DNA of 64,000 bases from NCBI GenBank assembly GCA_045541735.1, contig JAZQJQ010000138.1, positions 1 to 64,000 on the forward strand, read 5' to 3'. The stretch is from RUG12395 sp045541735. Lineage in GTDB: Bacteria > Bacillota > Clostridia > Oscillospirales > CAG-272. How positions within the stretch are numbered: the stretch's first letter is position 1; the number at the start of each line of letters is the position of its first letter. Shown in pieces: positions 42,211 to 50,406 of this stretch. A program made the translations under genes and the position numbers. A model generated the notes under the pieces. It was not told where the DNA came from, searched no databases, and saw only the letters and a program-made list of their open reading frames with translations.

Positions 42211-42856
42211 CAGAATATCCGAAGCAAGCACGCCAGCGGGTCTTGTGTCGTGTCCGAAATGTCGTAAAACGCCAGCGGGTAATATTTCAGGGAAATAGCT
42301 ATTGACAAGAGAAAGCAAATCTGCTACACTGATTTTAGAATCGGTAACGGATTGCGGGTTTCCCGTAGAACCGGGCGCATTTTGCGCAGCCGATTCTTTT
42401 TTTGCGTTTGCAGCATAAAGCACATCCATAGACACAAGCTCATTGTCAAAGCTGTTTACCACAAAACGCACTATGTACGCGTCCCCGTTTGTTTCCTGTG
42501 CCAAACCAACAAGGACATATGCTTTTTTTACATCTTCGCGTTTTGGGTTGATTTCGTTTACCCTTACTGCGTTTTTAAGTATTTCTCCAACCTTTGGAAC
42601 AACAACATAGTTCGGAGATGCGAAATTATTAGATCTTGCAAGGCCGTGTCTTATTCCGTCCGCGCCAACAACAATATTACGTCCCACATCGTTGTTGTGT
42701 ACGCTCGTTGTACCGTTCTCGCTAACCGTACCAACGTCTGCCACGTTTTGCTTTCCTCTTAGGATTGCATCTTGTCTGCTGGTCGGTATACTCCCGTCAA
42801 GCTGAGTGATTTCCATATCGGGCTTACTTGCGAAATACTCGTAAGTGTACTTGCCA

Positions 42857-42888
42857 GGCAGGATAACATCCGTATCCTCTGCGGAGTA
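42857..42888 (-). repeat. 32-base direct repeat, copy 2 (polyvalent-protein box)
   Basis: Exact copy of 42179-42210 and in the same reading frame; see that entry. Confidence 0.8.
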
Positions 42889-44559
42889 ATACATATTATT
42901 GTCTCGCCTGTCGTAGGTACCTACATTATCCACAGACTTTATTTGTGTAGGCTTGAACACTACAGTTTCTGTCGGAACAACAATACCATCAAACTTCGTT
43001 CCGTTAACCTTGTTGAATAGCTCCGATGCTTCTACCATATCTCCGATCGCCGTTGCATTTATGTCAGTTATTACGGCAAAAGCATCGCGGCTTGTTATTC
43101 CTTTGAGAATTTCGTTCACATCATATGTGCCGTAATTCTCGATGGAATAATCCTCATTTTCTGCTACAGCTTCGAGGAACTTTCTTATCTGTTTTTCAGT
43201 AACAGTTGCAGACCCCTCTGACAGCGGATTCTTAACGTCAAGATAAACTGCATAAAGATTGCCATACTGCTTTGCATGGGTATCGCTGTCGGTAAAGTAA
43301 AAGCCCTTTCCGTAAAGTCCTGAGCTCTTTGCCTTTTTCTTATCGAATGCATAGAACTGATAAGGACTGCCGTGGTACATCACCTTTGGTGTTCCGTCCA
43401 TATTTACGATCTTGCTTGCTTTTTGGGGAGAATTCTGCCAATCGCCAAACCAACGCGTGAATTGTAACGATTTTGTTACATCGTCAACTAACATATTGAC
43501 TTTTTCGGGGAACGGTCTTATAATAGTACCGGAAGCTGCCAATGTTTCTGTCAAACGTTTGGGGAATTGGACCCCTTCCGATGATAGGTTGGTTGCTTCT
43601 TTTTTTGCATAATATATGTTGTTATCTCCGGTGCTGGTCTGCGCGATCGCCTCATCGACCAATGCTTTTACGTTTTTGTCGTACGCAGAAGAGAGAACAT
43701 TAACATCTATTCTGCTGCCTCCCACTTGCCTAACCGTGCTTATTTCAACAGGCAATACAAGATGTTTTTCCGTTGTCCCGACATCAACTATAGCAACAAC
43801 GCTGTGAGCGCTTCTCGTGGTTTTTGTCGGGTCTTCGCTTGCGGGCACATCCTTGGCCGCAATTATCATTAACGGGTCGGCCAAAGCTTCATAAAGCTTT
43901 TTCACCCTTGTATCTCCCATTCCGTGATAATGCATTTTAGAGTTGTATCTACCCGCTTTTTTTGCGTCAGCTTCGGTTGTTGCGATAGAGTACACGTGTC
44001 CTGCGCCTATTGTGAACGGGAGACTTGGCATTCCAAGTTTGCGGAACAATTCGGGAGTGTAACCAAGCAACACAGCAGGATCGCCTTTGTATGTATTTGC
44101 CAAAATATCATCGACAGTTTTTTCGTATTCTGCTGTTATCTCTTTTTGTACCGCTTCGACACGTTCTTTGCTTCCGGGTAACATAACATCCGTTTCGCTC
44201 GCGCTATACATCCTCCCACCCTTTACCTCTGAGTCGTAAAGGTCCGAAACGAGCTCGACCATCTCGTCCTCCTCTGCGGGGGTGTTTTTTGTTTCTGTTG
44301 GTGTTTCCGCTTCGGAATCAGTTGGTTTTGTTTTGTTACCAACTGCATCGTTTTTCTCGGGCTTTGCGGTCTGCTCGGTTTCCTCGGCAAGCTCGGCTTC
44401 AAGCTTCGCATCAAGCTCCGCGCCGATCGCGGTTTCTTTCTTCGCTTCCTTCTTGCTTTCGGTCTTGCTTTCCTTCGCGGTCTTGACATCGCCCTTCGTT
44501 TCCTCGATCAAATGCTCAAGGTTTTCGCGGAAGGTGGTCAGCTTGCCCGAAACAATAAG

Positions 44560-44590
44560 GCTCTCGCGTATTCGCGAGAGCCTTTCTGCT
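44560..44590 (-). terminator. Terminator of the shikimate kinase gene
   Basis: 11-base-pair perfect stem (AGGCTCTCGCG / CGCGAGAGCCT) with a 4-base loop and a T-rich tail (TATTGTTT) on the minus strand, 5 bases after the aroK stop. The truncated polyvalent frame begins just past it. Confidence 0.85.
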
Positions 44591-44595
44591 TTTTA

Positions 44596-45084
44596 TTAAA
44601 GTACCGCTACAATCTTACCCACGTTTTCGGTAAGAGATGCGTTGCAGACGTGGACGGTGATATCCGCATATTTTTCGTAAAGCGGCCTTCTTTGGGCGTA
44701 CATATCCGCAAGAGTGCCGCCGCCGGGCATTACCACTCCGCGGTGAGAATAGTCCCCAAGGCGCGAGAGCATCTCGTCATACGAAAGCTCAAGATATACA
44801 ATTTTACCGAGCTTTTCCAGGTTTTGCATCGCCTTTTCTCCGTATATTACACTTCCGCCCGTGGCGATAACGGCGTTTGTTTCCGTAATCGAGGCGTTTA
44901 CACGCTCCTCGATTTTAATAAATTCATTAACGCCGGCATCTGCAATTATTTCGTGCAAAAGCTTGCCTTCACTCTCCTGGATCAGTAGGTCGGAATCTAT
45001 AAAACGGTAACCAAGCTGTTTTGCAAGCAGTACGCCGAGGGTGCTTTTGCCGCATGACGGCATACCGATAAGTATTACTGACAT
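44596..45084 (-). CDS. aroK: Shikimate kinase
   Basis: 162-residue kinase phosphorylating shikimate in aromatic amino acid synthesis. P-loop GMPSCGKST at residues 7-15, shikimate/Mg contacts DSD (30-32), VNEFIKIEERV, the ATGGSVIYG loop and the lid arginine in YAQRRPLYEKYAD. Length fits AroK. GGAG lies 6 bases before the ATG. It is 105 bases downstream of the CYTH gene, without a clear promoter between, so it probably shares the CYTH promoter. Confidence 0.94.
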   Translation of the reverse strand: MSVILIGMPSCGKSTLGVLLAKQLGYRFIDSDLLIQESEGKLLHEIIADAGVNEFIKIEERVNASITETNAVIATGGSVIYGEKAMQNLEKLGKIVYLELSYDEMLSRLGDYSHRGVVMPGGGTLADMYAQRRPLYEKYADITVHVCNASLTENVGKIVAVL

Positions 45085-45189
45085 TTTGATCTCCTATATT
45101 AGGCGTGACGTCGAGGTATAGAACACCGTAAGGGATGATAGCGCGAAGCGGCACCGTCCCGGCGGTGTTGGAAACTCCGTCAACTACAA

Positions 45190-45681
45190 TTATTTTACTT
45201 CTTTTATCTCGCCTATAAGAGCAGCAAGATCGCTAACGGTTAAGTAGGCAAGATTCATGTTTTTTACTCTGTTTTCATAGGTAAGTTCCTTACCGAACCA
45301 GCTGGGAGGCGCGAAATCTTTTGCATCCTCCTCGCTTGCGAACTCCACCTCAACGGCACAAAAACCTTCAAGCTCTCCGTGATATTCGTCAAGCTCCGCT
45401 ATAAGGCCGTTATCGAGTGGGATCTCCGTTCTCGTCTTTGTGATAACACGGCAGGACGTAACAAAAGCGCAAAGATCTTCATATTCCTCGGCTGATATCC
45501 TTATCTCGGTCTCCGCGCGGGAAAGATCGCCTTCGCCTTTGAAGGTGATATAAAACTTATCCCCTTTCCTTCGAATGCGTATCTCGGGATCGCGGCATAT
45601 GTAACCTTGCTCTATTATTTGACTTACAAATCCGTCTGTCTGCGGCAACGACGCTACTAAAAACTTTCTTTCAATTTCCAT
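45190..45681 (-). CDS. CYTH domain protein
   Basis: 163-residue CYTH (triphosphate tunnel) protein. The signature E-x-E-x-K is at the N-terminus (MEIERKFLV), followed by QGYICRDPEIRIRRKGDKFY, ITFKGEGDLSRAETEI and VEVEFASEEDA with the paired acidic and basic tunnel residues. Family members hydrolyse inorganic triphosphate or thiamine triphosphate, or make cAMP; the bacterial small type is most often a triphosphatase. It has a perfect-consensus promoter at 45766-45794. Confidence 0.92.
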   Translation of the reverse strand: MEIERKFLVASLPQTDGFVSQIIEQGYICRDPEIRIRRKGDKFYITFKGEGDLSRAETEIRISAEEYEDLCAFVTSCRVITKTRTEIPLDNGLIAELDEYHGELEGFCAVEVEFASEEDAKDFAPPSWFGKELTYENRVKNMNLAYLTVSDLAALIGEIKEVK

Positions 45682-45765
45682 TTTGCAAGTTCCTTATCAA
45701 AAATCCTCTCCTTGCCGAAAAGTAACGCTCCGTTCGAACAAGGGGGTACTTGTAATTTCTATACA

Positions 45766-45794
45766 ATTATATCACGCGCGCACGTGGTTGTCAA
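45766..45794 (-). promoter_or_regulatory. Consensus promoter of the CYTH-aroK genes
   Basis: On the minus strand TTGACA (45789-45794), 17 bases, TATAAT (45766-45771). The spacer contains the palindrome CACGTG and a GCGCGCG stretch. Confidence 0.9.
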
Positions 45795-45867
45795 CGCGCG
45801 CACAGTTATGGCTTTTACGGAAATACTGATTTTTGCAATTTTATTTGAAACAAAATTGCACAAGTAC

Positions 45868-45896
45868 TTGACAACATATCACGTGGGTAGTATAAT
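45868..45896 (+). promoter_or_regulatory. Consensus promoter of the 78-aa membrane protein gene
   Basis: TTGACA (45868-45873), 17 bases, TATAAT (45891-45896). The spacer again contains CACGTGG (45880-45886), as in the divergent promoter. Confidence 0.9.
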
Positions 45897-45927
45897 ATCA
45901 GAGTATTTTAATATGGAGGAGAAGGTT

Positions 45928-46164
45928 ATGTATTTCGGCAATTATTCAAACCGTAATACCAAAGATGCAAATCGCTTTGCACCTTCTTCTTTCTCTGCGC
46001 TTATGAGCCTTTCTGCAGACATTGCCGATGCAATGTCTGTTTTGTTTATCTGCGCTATTATTGCGATAATTATGATTTCCGTTCCCCTTGCGATAATTAT
46101 TTCCGCAATAATTATTCCCGTCATTATGATTTGCAAAAACCGCGCACTGCCAAGCAAACGGTGA
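45928..46164 (+). CDS. Small membrane protein, 78 aa
   Basis: No family recognised. 78 residues: a polar N-terminal half (MYFGNYSNRNTKDANRFAPS), then a long isoleucine-rich stretch (FICAIIAIIMISVPLAIIIS onwards) that makes one or two membrane helices, ending in a basic tail (NRALPSKR). GGAGGAGAAGG lies 3-9 bases before the ATG at 45928. It has a perfect promoter and its own terminator, so it is strongly expressed on its own. Confidence 0.7.
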   Translation: MYFGNYSNRNTKDANRFAPSSFSALMSLSADIADAMSVLFICAIIAIIMISVPLAIIISAIIIPVIMICKNRALPSKR

Positions 46165-46193
46165 CTTACCGACACGGTCGAAAATGTGAGTTG

Positions 46194-46226
46194 ACGGTTT
46201 TGCTTTGGCAAGACCGTTTTAGTTTT
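46194..46226 (+). terminator. Terminator (or attenuator) before metY
   Basis: 10-base-pair stem with one G-U pair (ACGGTTTTGC / GCAAGACCGT), 4-base loop, then TTTTAGTTTTATT. It ends the small membrane gene and lies 20 bases before metY; partial read-through could supply metY. Confidence 0.75.
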
Positions 46227-46245
46227 ATTAGCCAAAGGAGAAGAT

Positions 46246-47526
46246 ATGGCAAATACCAAAATTGAAACAAAATGTGTGCAGGGCGGTTACGTTCCCGGAA
46301 ACGGCGAGCCCCGTCAGGTACCAATTATTCAAAGCACGACATTTAAATACGATACGAGCGAGGATATGGCAAAGCTTTTTGATCTGGAGGCAAGCGGATA
46401 TTTTTACTCTCGCCTGCAGAACCCGACAAATGACTATGCAGCAGCAAAAATATGCGAACTTGAGGGCGGAAGCGCTGCTATGCTTACCTCCTCAGGTCAG
46501 GCGGCAAGCTTCTATTCTGTTTTCAACATTGCCTCTTGCGGAGACCATGTTGTTGCCTCCTCCTGCATCTACGGGGGAACGTACAACCTTTTCGCCGTTA
46601 CTATGAAACGTATGGGAATCGAATTCACGTTCATTTCCCCCGAATGCACCGATGAAGAATTCAACGCTGCGTTCCGTGAGAACACAAAGGCTGTCTTTGC
46701 AGAAACTATCGCAAATCCGGCGCTTACCGTTCTTGATATCGAGAGATTCGCCGAGATGGCTCACAACCACGGCGTTCCGCTTATCGTTGATAACACCTTT
46801 GCAACTCCCGTAAACTGCAGACCTATTGAGTGGGGTGCGGATATCGTTATCCACTCCACAACAAAGTATATGGACGGCCACGCCTCCGGCGTCGGCGGTT
46901 GCATCGTTGATTCAGGCAAATTTGATTGGACAAGATATCCCGATAAATTTCCCGGACTCTGTACACCGGACGCAAGCTATCACGGCGTTACCTACACGGA
47001 GCGCTTCGGTCTTGAGGGCGCTTACATAACAAAAGCAACCGCTCAGCTAATGCGCGACCTCGGCTCAATTCAATCCCCTCAGAACGCATTTATCCTTAAC
47101 CTCGGTCTTGAGAGCCTTCACGTAAGAATGAAGCGCCATTGCGAGAACGCTCAGGCAGTTGCTGAATTCCTCGAAGCGCATGATAAGATCGCAAGCGTTA
47201 ACTACTGCGGACTTGAGAGCAGCAAGTATAACGCTCTTGCCAAGAAATATCTTCCTAACGGCTCCTGCGGTGTTGTTACCTTTGAGATCAAGGGAACACG
47301 CGCTGATGCAGAGAAGTTCATGAAAAAGCTTCGCATCGGAATTATCGCAACGCACGTTGCCGATGCTCACACATGCGTTCTTCACCCGGCGAGCGCAACT
47401 CACCGTCAAATGTCTGACAGCGAGCTCGCAAGCTGTGGTATCTCTCCTAACACAATACGCTTCTCCTGCGGACTTGAAAACGCAGACGATATTATTGCAG
47501 ATCTGAAGCAAGCCTTGGAGGACTGA
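46246..47526 (+). CDS. metY: O-acetylhomoserine sulfhydrylase (aminocarboxypropyltransferase)
   Basis: 426-residue PLP enzyme making homocysteine from O-acetylhomoserine and sulfide. Family marks: VQGGYVPGNGEPRQVPIIQS at the N-terminus, YSRLQNPTNDYAAAKICELE, the PLP-binding Lys207 in HSTTKYMDGHASGVGG and the late THVADAHTCVLHPASATHRQ. Length (about 425) separates it from the shorter cystathionine lyases. It is followed 1 base later by metA of the acetyl type, which makes its substrate. AAAGGAG 6 bases before the ATG. Confidence 0.95.
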   Translation: MANTKIETKCVQGGYVPGNGEPRQVPIIQSTTFKYDTSEDMAKLFDLEASGYFYSRLQNPTNDYAAAKICELEGGSAAMLTSSGQAASFYSVFNIASCGDHVVASSCIYGGTYNLFAVTMKRMGIEFTFISPECTDEEFNAAFRENTKAVFAETIANPALTVLDIERFAEMAHNHGVPLIVDNTFATPVNCRPIEWGADIVIHSTTKYMDGHASGVGGCIVDSGKFDWTRYPDKFPGLCTPDASYHGVTYTERFGLEGAYITKATAQLMRDLGSIQSPQNAFILNLGLESLHVRMKRHCENAQAVAEFLEAHDKIASVNYCGLESSKYNALAKKYLPNGSCGVVTFEIKGTRADAEKFMKKLRIGIIATHVADAHTCVLHPASATHRQMSDSELASCGISPNTIRFSCGLENADDIIADLKQALED

Positions 47527-47527
47527 G

Positions 47528-48442
47528 ATGCCTATAAAAATACCGGATGCCTTGCCCGCCGTAAAGGTGCTCAGTAACGAAAACATCTTCGTTATGACAG
47601 AAAGGCGCGCAATAACGCAGGATATTCGGCCTTTAAAGTTGCTGATACTCAATCTTATGCCGCTGAAGATAGACACGGAAACTCAGCTTTCCCGTCTGCT
47701 GGGGAACACTCCGCTTCAGATAGAACTTGAGTTTATTTGCACAAAGACCCACAATTCCAAAAACACGCCTCAAAGCCACTTGCAAACGTTTTACAAGCAT
47801 TTTGATGATGTGAAAGACCGTCGATTCGACGGAATGATCATCACGGGCGCTCCCGTTGAAAAGCTTGAATTTGAAGAGGTGGACCATTGGAATGAACTTT
47901 GTGAGATAATGGAATGGTCCAAAACCAACGTGCACAGCACCTTCCACATCTGCTGGGGTGCGCAGGCAGGTCTTTACTACCACTTCGGAATTAATAAATA
48001 TCCTCTCAAGGAAAAACTGTCCGGAGTATACCGCCATCACATAGTCAGAAAGACGTCAATGCTGTTCCGCGGAGCCGACGACGAGTTCTTCGTTCCCCAC
48101 TCACGATACACCGAGGTACGATATGAGGACTGCGCGGCGGTACCCGAGCTTCGCGTACTTGCCCTTTCCGACGAAGCGGGAGTTTACGCGCTGTCAACTG
48201 ACAACGGACGTCAGGTATTTATTACCGGGCATCCGGAATACGATGCAGATACCCTTAACAAAGAGTACACGCGCGACGTTAATGCCGGGATCGATCCGAA
48301 CGTGCCGGAAAACTACTTTCTCGACGATGATCCCGCAAATCCCCCTGTTTGCAGATGGAGGAGCCACGCAAATCTGCTTTACTCAAACTGGCTTAATTAC
48401 TATGTTTACCAAACCACACCTTACGACCTAAACGAACTGTAA
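47528..48442 (+). CDS. metA: Homoserine O-acetyltransferase, MetA type
   Basis: 304-residue acyltransferase of methionine synthesis. Nucleophile Cys142 in FHICWGAQAG, the acyl-specificity site Glu111 (TGAPVEKLEFEEV), and His/Glu of the triad in FITGHPEYDADTL. In this family Glu at 111 goes with acetyl-CoA and Gly with succinyl-CoA, so acetyl transfer is expected; this fits metY directly upstream. GGAGGACTGAG precedes the ATG. Confidence 0.95.
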   Translation: MPIKIPDALPAVKVLSNENIFVMTERRAITQDIRPLKLLILNLMPLKIDTETQLSRLLGNTPLQIELEFICTKTHNSKNTPQSHLQTFYKHFDDVKDRRFDGMIITGAPVEKLEFEEVDHWNELCEIMEWSKTNVHSTFHICWGAQAGLYYHFGINKYPLKEKLSGVYRHHIVRKTSMLFRGADDEFFVPHSRYTEVRYEDCAAVPELRVLALSDEAGVYALSTDNGRQVFITGHPEYDADTLNKEYTRDVNAGIDPNVPENYFLDDDPANPPVCRWRSHANLLYSNWLNYYVYQTTPYDLNEL

Positions 48443-48457
48443 GAAAGGATGAATGTT

Positions 48458-49516
48458 ATGAACATTTCAATCACAAAAACCACAACCCCCATCGAGAAGC
48501 CCACAAAGGATCTCGGCTTCGGAAAGTACTTTACCGACCACATGTTCATTATGGACTACGTGGCAGGCGAGGGATGGAAAGATGCACGCATCGTTCCTTT
48601 TGCCCCCATCGCACTTCACCCCGCCGCAACCGTATTCCATTACGGCGCAGAGGTATTTGAGGGACTTAAAGCTTACCGCCGTGCCGACGGTGAGATACAG
48701 TTCTTCCGTCCCATCGAAAACGCTCGCCGAATAAACAACTCTGCCGAGAGGATCCGTCTTCCCCAGATTCCCGAGGAGGACTTTATGCAGGCACTTACCG
48801 AGCTTGTTAAGCTGGATGCAGATTGGGTTCCCTCAGGAAACGGCGAATCCCTTTATCTTCGCCCCTTCCTTTTCGGAACCGACGATGCGCTTGGTCTTCA
48901 CTCCATTAAGAAAGCGCGCTTTATGATAATCTGCTCTCCCAGCGGAAGCTACTATAAAGAGGGCATCAACCCCGTTAAGATCATGATAGAAGACGAGGAC
49001 GTACGCGCAGTACGCGGCGGCACCGGCTACGCAAAGTGCGGCGGTAACTACGCGGCATCTAACAGAGCGGGCGAGAAGGCAGCTGAAAAAGGCTTTACTC
49101 AGGTCCTTTGGCTTGACGGTGTAGACCGTAAGTACATAGAGGAAGTCGGCGCGATGAACGTAATGTTCAAGATAAACGGCGAGATCGTTACCCCCTCCCT
49201 TGAAGGCTCTATCCTTCCCGGTATTACAAGAAAGAGCTGCATCGAGCTTCTCCGTTCCAAAGGCTTTACCGTAACCGAGAGAAAGATCTCCATCGACGAG
49301 CTTTGCGAGGCTATGGAAAACGGCACTCTCGAGGAGGCTTGGGGCTGCGGCACCGCTGCTGTTGTTTCCCCCATCGGTCAGCTTTACTACAACGGAAAGA
49401 CCTATACTATCAACAATAACGCGATCGGCAGCACAACACAACTTCTTTACGACACCCTTACCGGAATACAGTGGGGCAGAATTGAGGACACCTTCGGATG
49501 GACGGTAAGACTGTAA
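48458..49516 (+). CDS. ilvE: Branched-chain amino acid aminotransferase
   Basis: 352-residue fold-type IV PLP aminotransferase interconverting Val, Leu, Ile and their 2-oxoacids. Marks: FGKYFTDHMFIMDY, the FHYGAEVFEGLKAYRR strand, LYLRPFLFGTDDALG, the PLP-lysine neighbourhood YIEEVGAMNVMF and LEEAWGCGTAAVVSPIG. The ATG at 48458 has AAAGGA 8 bases upstream and is preferred to the one at 48449. It leads into the 2-oxoacid oxidoreductase genes and overlaps the next gene by 19 bases. Confidence 0.95.
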   Translation: MNISITKTTTPIEKPTKDLGFGKYFTDHMFIMDYVAGEGWKDARIVPFAPIALHPAATVFHYGAEVFEGLKAYRRADGEIQFFRPIENARRINNSAERIRLPQIPEEDFMQALTELVKLDADWVPSGNGESLYLRPFLFGTDDALGLHSIKKARFMIICSPSGSYYKEGINPVKIMIEDEDVRAVRGGTGYAKCGGNYAASNRAGEKAAEKGFTQVLWLDGVDRKYIEEVGAMNVMFKINGEIVTPSLEGSILPGITRKSCIELLRSKGFTVTERKISIDELCEAMENGTLEEAWGCGTAAVVSPIGQLYYNGKTYTINNNAIGSTTQLLYDTLTGIQWGRIEDTFGWTVRL

Positions 49517-50187
49517 AAAGAGTTACCGTATTTGCAGGACACTACGGAAGCGGAAAAACGAACATTGCCGTCAACTGTGCCCTTGAACAGAGAAAACACT
49601 TTGAAAGAGTTGCTATAGCCGACCTTGATATCGTTAATCCGTATTTTCGCTCCAAGGACGCAACAGATGTGCTTGATAAAAACGGTGTAAGACTTATATC
49701 CTCGCCCTTTGCGAACACAAACGTCGATACGCCTGCGCTTCCCGCCGAGGCTTATGCGCTGGTTCACGACAAAAGCTGCCAAGCCGTTATTGACGTCGGA
49801 GGTGATGACCGAGGCGCTCTGGCGCTCGGCAGATACGCACCCGAGATCAAAGAAGAAAGCGATTATGATGCGCTGCTCGTTATCAATATGTACCGTCCGC
49901 TTACGGCAAATGCCGGCGACTGTGCGGAGGTGATGCGAGAAATAGAAGCAAGTTCATCAATTCCCTTCACGGGGATCGTGAACAACTCCAATCTCGGCTC
50001 AGCCACTACGGCTGATGACGTGCTTGAAAGCATTGAATATGCAAACGAGGTATCCAGGCTTACAGGTCTTCCGATAGTATACACCTGCGTAAAGCCGGAG
50101 CTTTACGATGCACTTAAAAATAAGATAGAAAACTTAAAGCCTATAAGACTGTACGTACGTCAGTCTTTTGACAAAAAGGAGGAATGA
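49498..50187 (+). CDS. ParA/MinD/CobQ-type P-loop ATPase
   Basis: 229-residue ATPase. Deviant Walker A VFAGHYGSGKTNIAVNCAL (GxxGSGKT with a second Lys absent), VAIADLDIVNPYFRSKD, the Walker B-like VIDVGGDDRGALALGRY and LLVINMYRP. Similar proteins are called CobQ/CobB/MinD/ParA nucleotide-binding. It overlaps ilvE by 19 bases and is followed by the ferredoxin-like subunit, so it is tied to the oxidoreductase. It may help insert Fe-S clusters or gate activity; this is an inference. Confidence 0.85.
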   Translation: MDGKTVKRVTVFAGHYGSGKTNIAVNCALEQRKHFERVAIADLDIVNPYFRSKDATDVLDKNGVRLISSPFANTNVDTPALPAEAYALVHDKSCQAVIDVGGDDRGALALGRYAPEIKEESDYDALLVINMYRPLTANAGDCAEVMREIEASSSIPFTGIVNNSNLGSATTADDVLESIEYANEVSRLTGLPIVYTCVKPELYDALKNKIENLKPIRLYVRQSFDKKEE

Positions 50188-50189
50188 AG

Positions 50190-50393
50190 ATGCCTAAGGT
50201 ATCATTCAACGAAAAGCTTTGCAAGGGCTGCGGACTTTGTGTTACCGTTTGCCCCAAGAAGATAGTTGCTCTAAAAAAAGAGCTCAATGATAAGGGATAC
50301 CACCCCGCGGAAGTAACCGACAGCAGCAAATGTATCGGATGCGCTTTCTGTGCTACCATTTGCCCCGACTGCGTTATAACCGTTGAAAAGTAA
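50190..50393 (+). CDS. vorD: 2-oxoacid:ferredoxin oxidoreductase, delta (ferredoxin-like) subunit
   Basis: 67-residue protein with two 4Fe-4S motifs (CKGCGLCVTVCP and CIGCAFCATICP), the electron-transfer subunit of VOR/KOR enzymes. GGAGG lies 7 bases before the ATG at 50190; an ATG at 50184 overlapping the ATPase stop is less well spaced. Followed 13 bases later by the alpha subunit. The symbol follows the VOR naming; KOR specificity is not excluded. Confidence 0.88.
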   Translation: MPKVSFNEKLCKGCGLCVTVCPKKIVALKKELNDKGYHPAEVTDSSKCIGCAFCATICPDCVITVEK

Positions 50394-50406
50394 GGAGGAC
50401 TTTATT

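Larger units (their letters stand above)
41950..44556 (-). pseudogene. Truncated phage-type polyvalent protein (MuF-C-like, ART-like, LPD-like modules)
   Basis: An 853-residue frame (from a TTG at 44511 without ribosome binding site; the frame is open back to about 44580). After a Lys/Glu-rich stretch come a MuF-C-like domain (LLGYTPELFRKLGMPSLPF to about DNA 43690) and an ADP-ribosyltransferase-like module of polyvalent proteins (NMDGTPKVMYHGSPYQFYAF, GLYGKGFYFTDS, YLDVKNPL; about 43460-43130). An LPD-like module (NAVRVNEINPKREDVKKAYV to FVVNSFDNELVSMDVLYAA; about 42610-42420) follows. Three boxes [MI]-L/Y-Y-S-A-x-x-T-D-V-x-L-P separate the modules. The coiled-coil end (RLKAENEALREQF, KTKIKKPKAEDIERV) stops abruptly and runs 13 bases into the next gene. 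Both ends look cut, so it is probably a decayed mobile-element fragment. Confidence 0.7.

Noticed and set aside
42857..42888. CRISPR-like repeat in the polyvalent-protein gene
   Set aside because: Only three dispersed copies, all in frame and 0.7-1.3 kb apart; no spacers or cas genes.
45085..45189. Possible coding remnant between aroK and the CYTH gene (minus frame with GTVPLRAIIPYGVLYLD)
   Set aside because: About 35 codons with no start or recognisable family; could be chance.
46246..47526. Cystathionine gamma-synthase for the metY gene
   Set aside because: Length near 426 and the neighbouring acetyl-type metA favour the sulfhydrylase.
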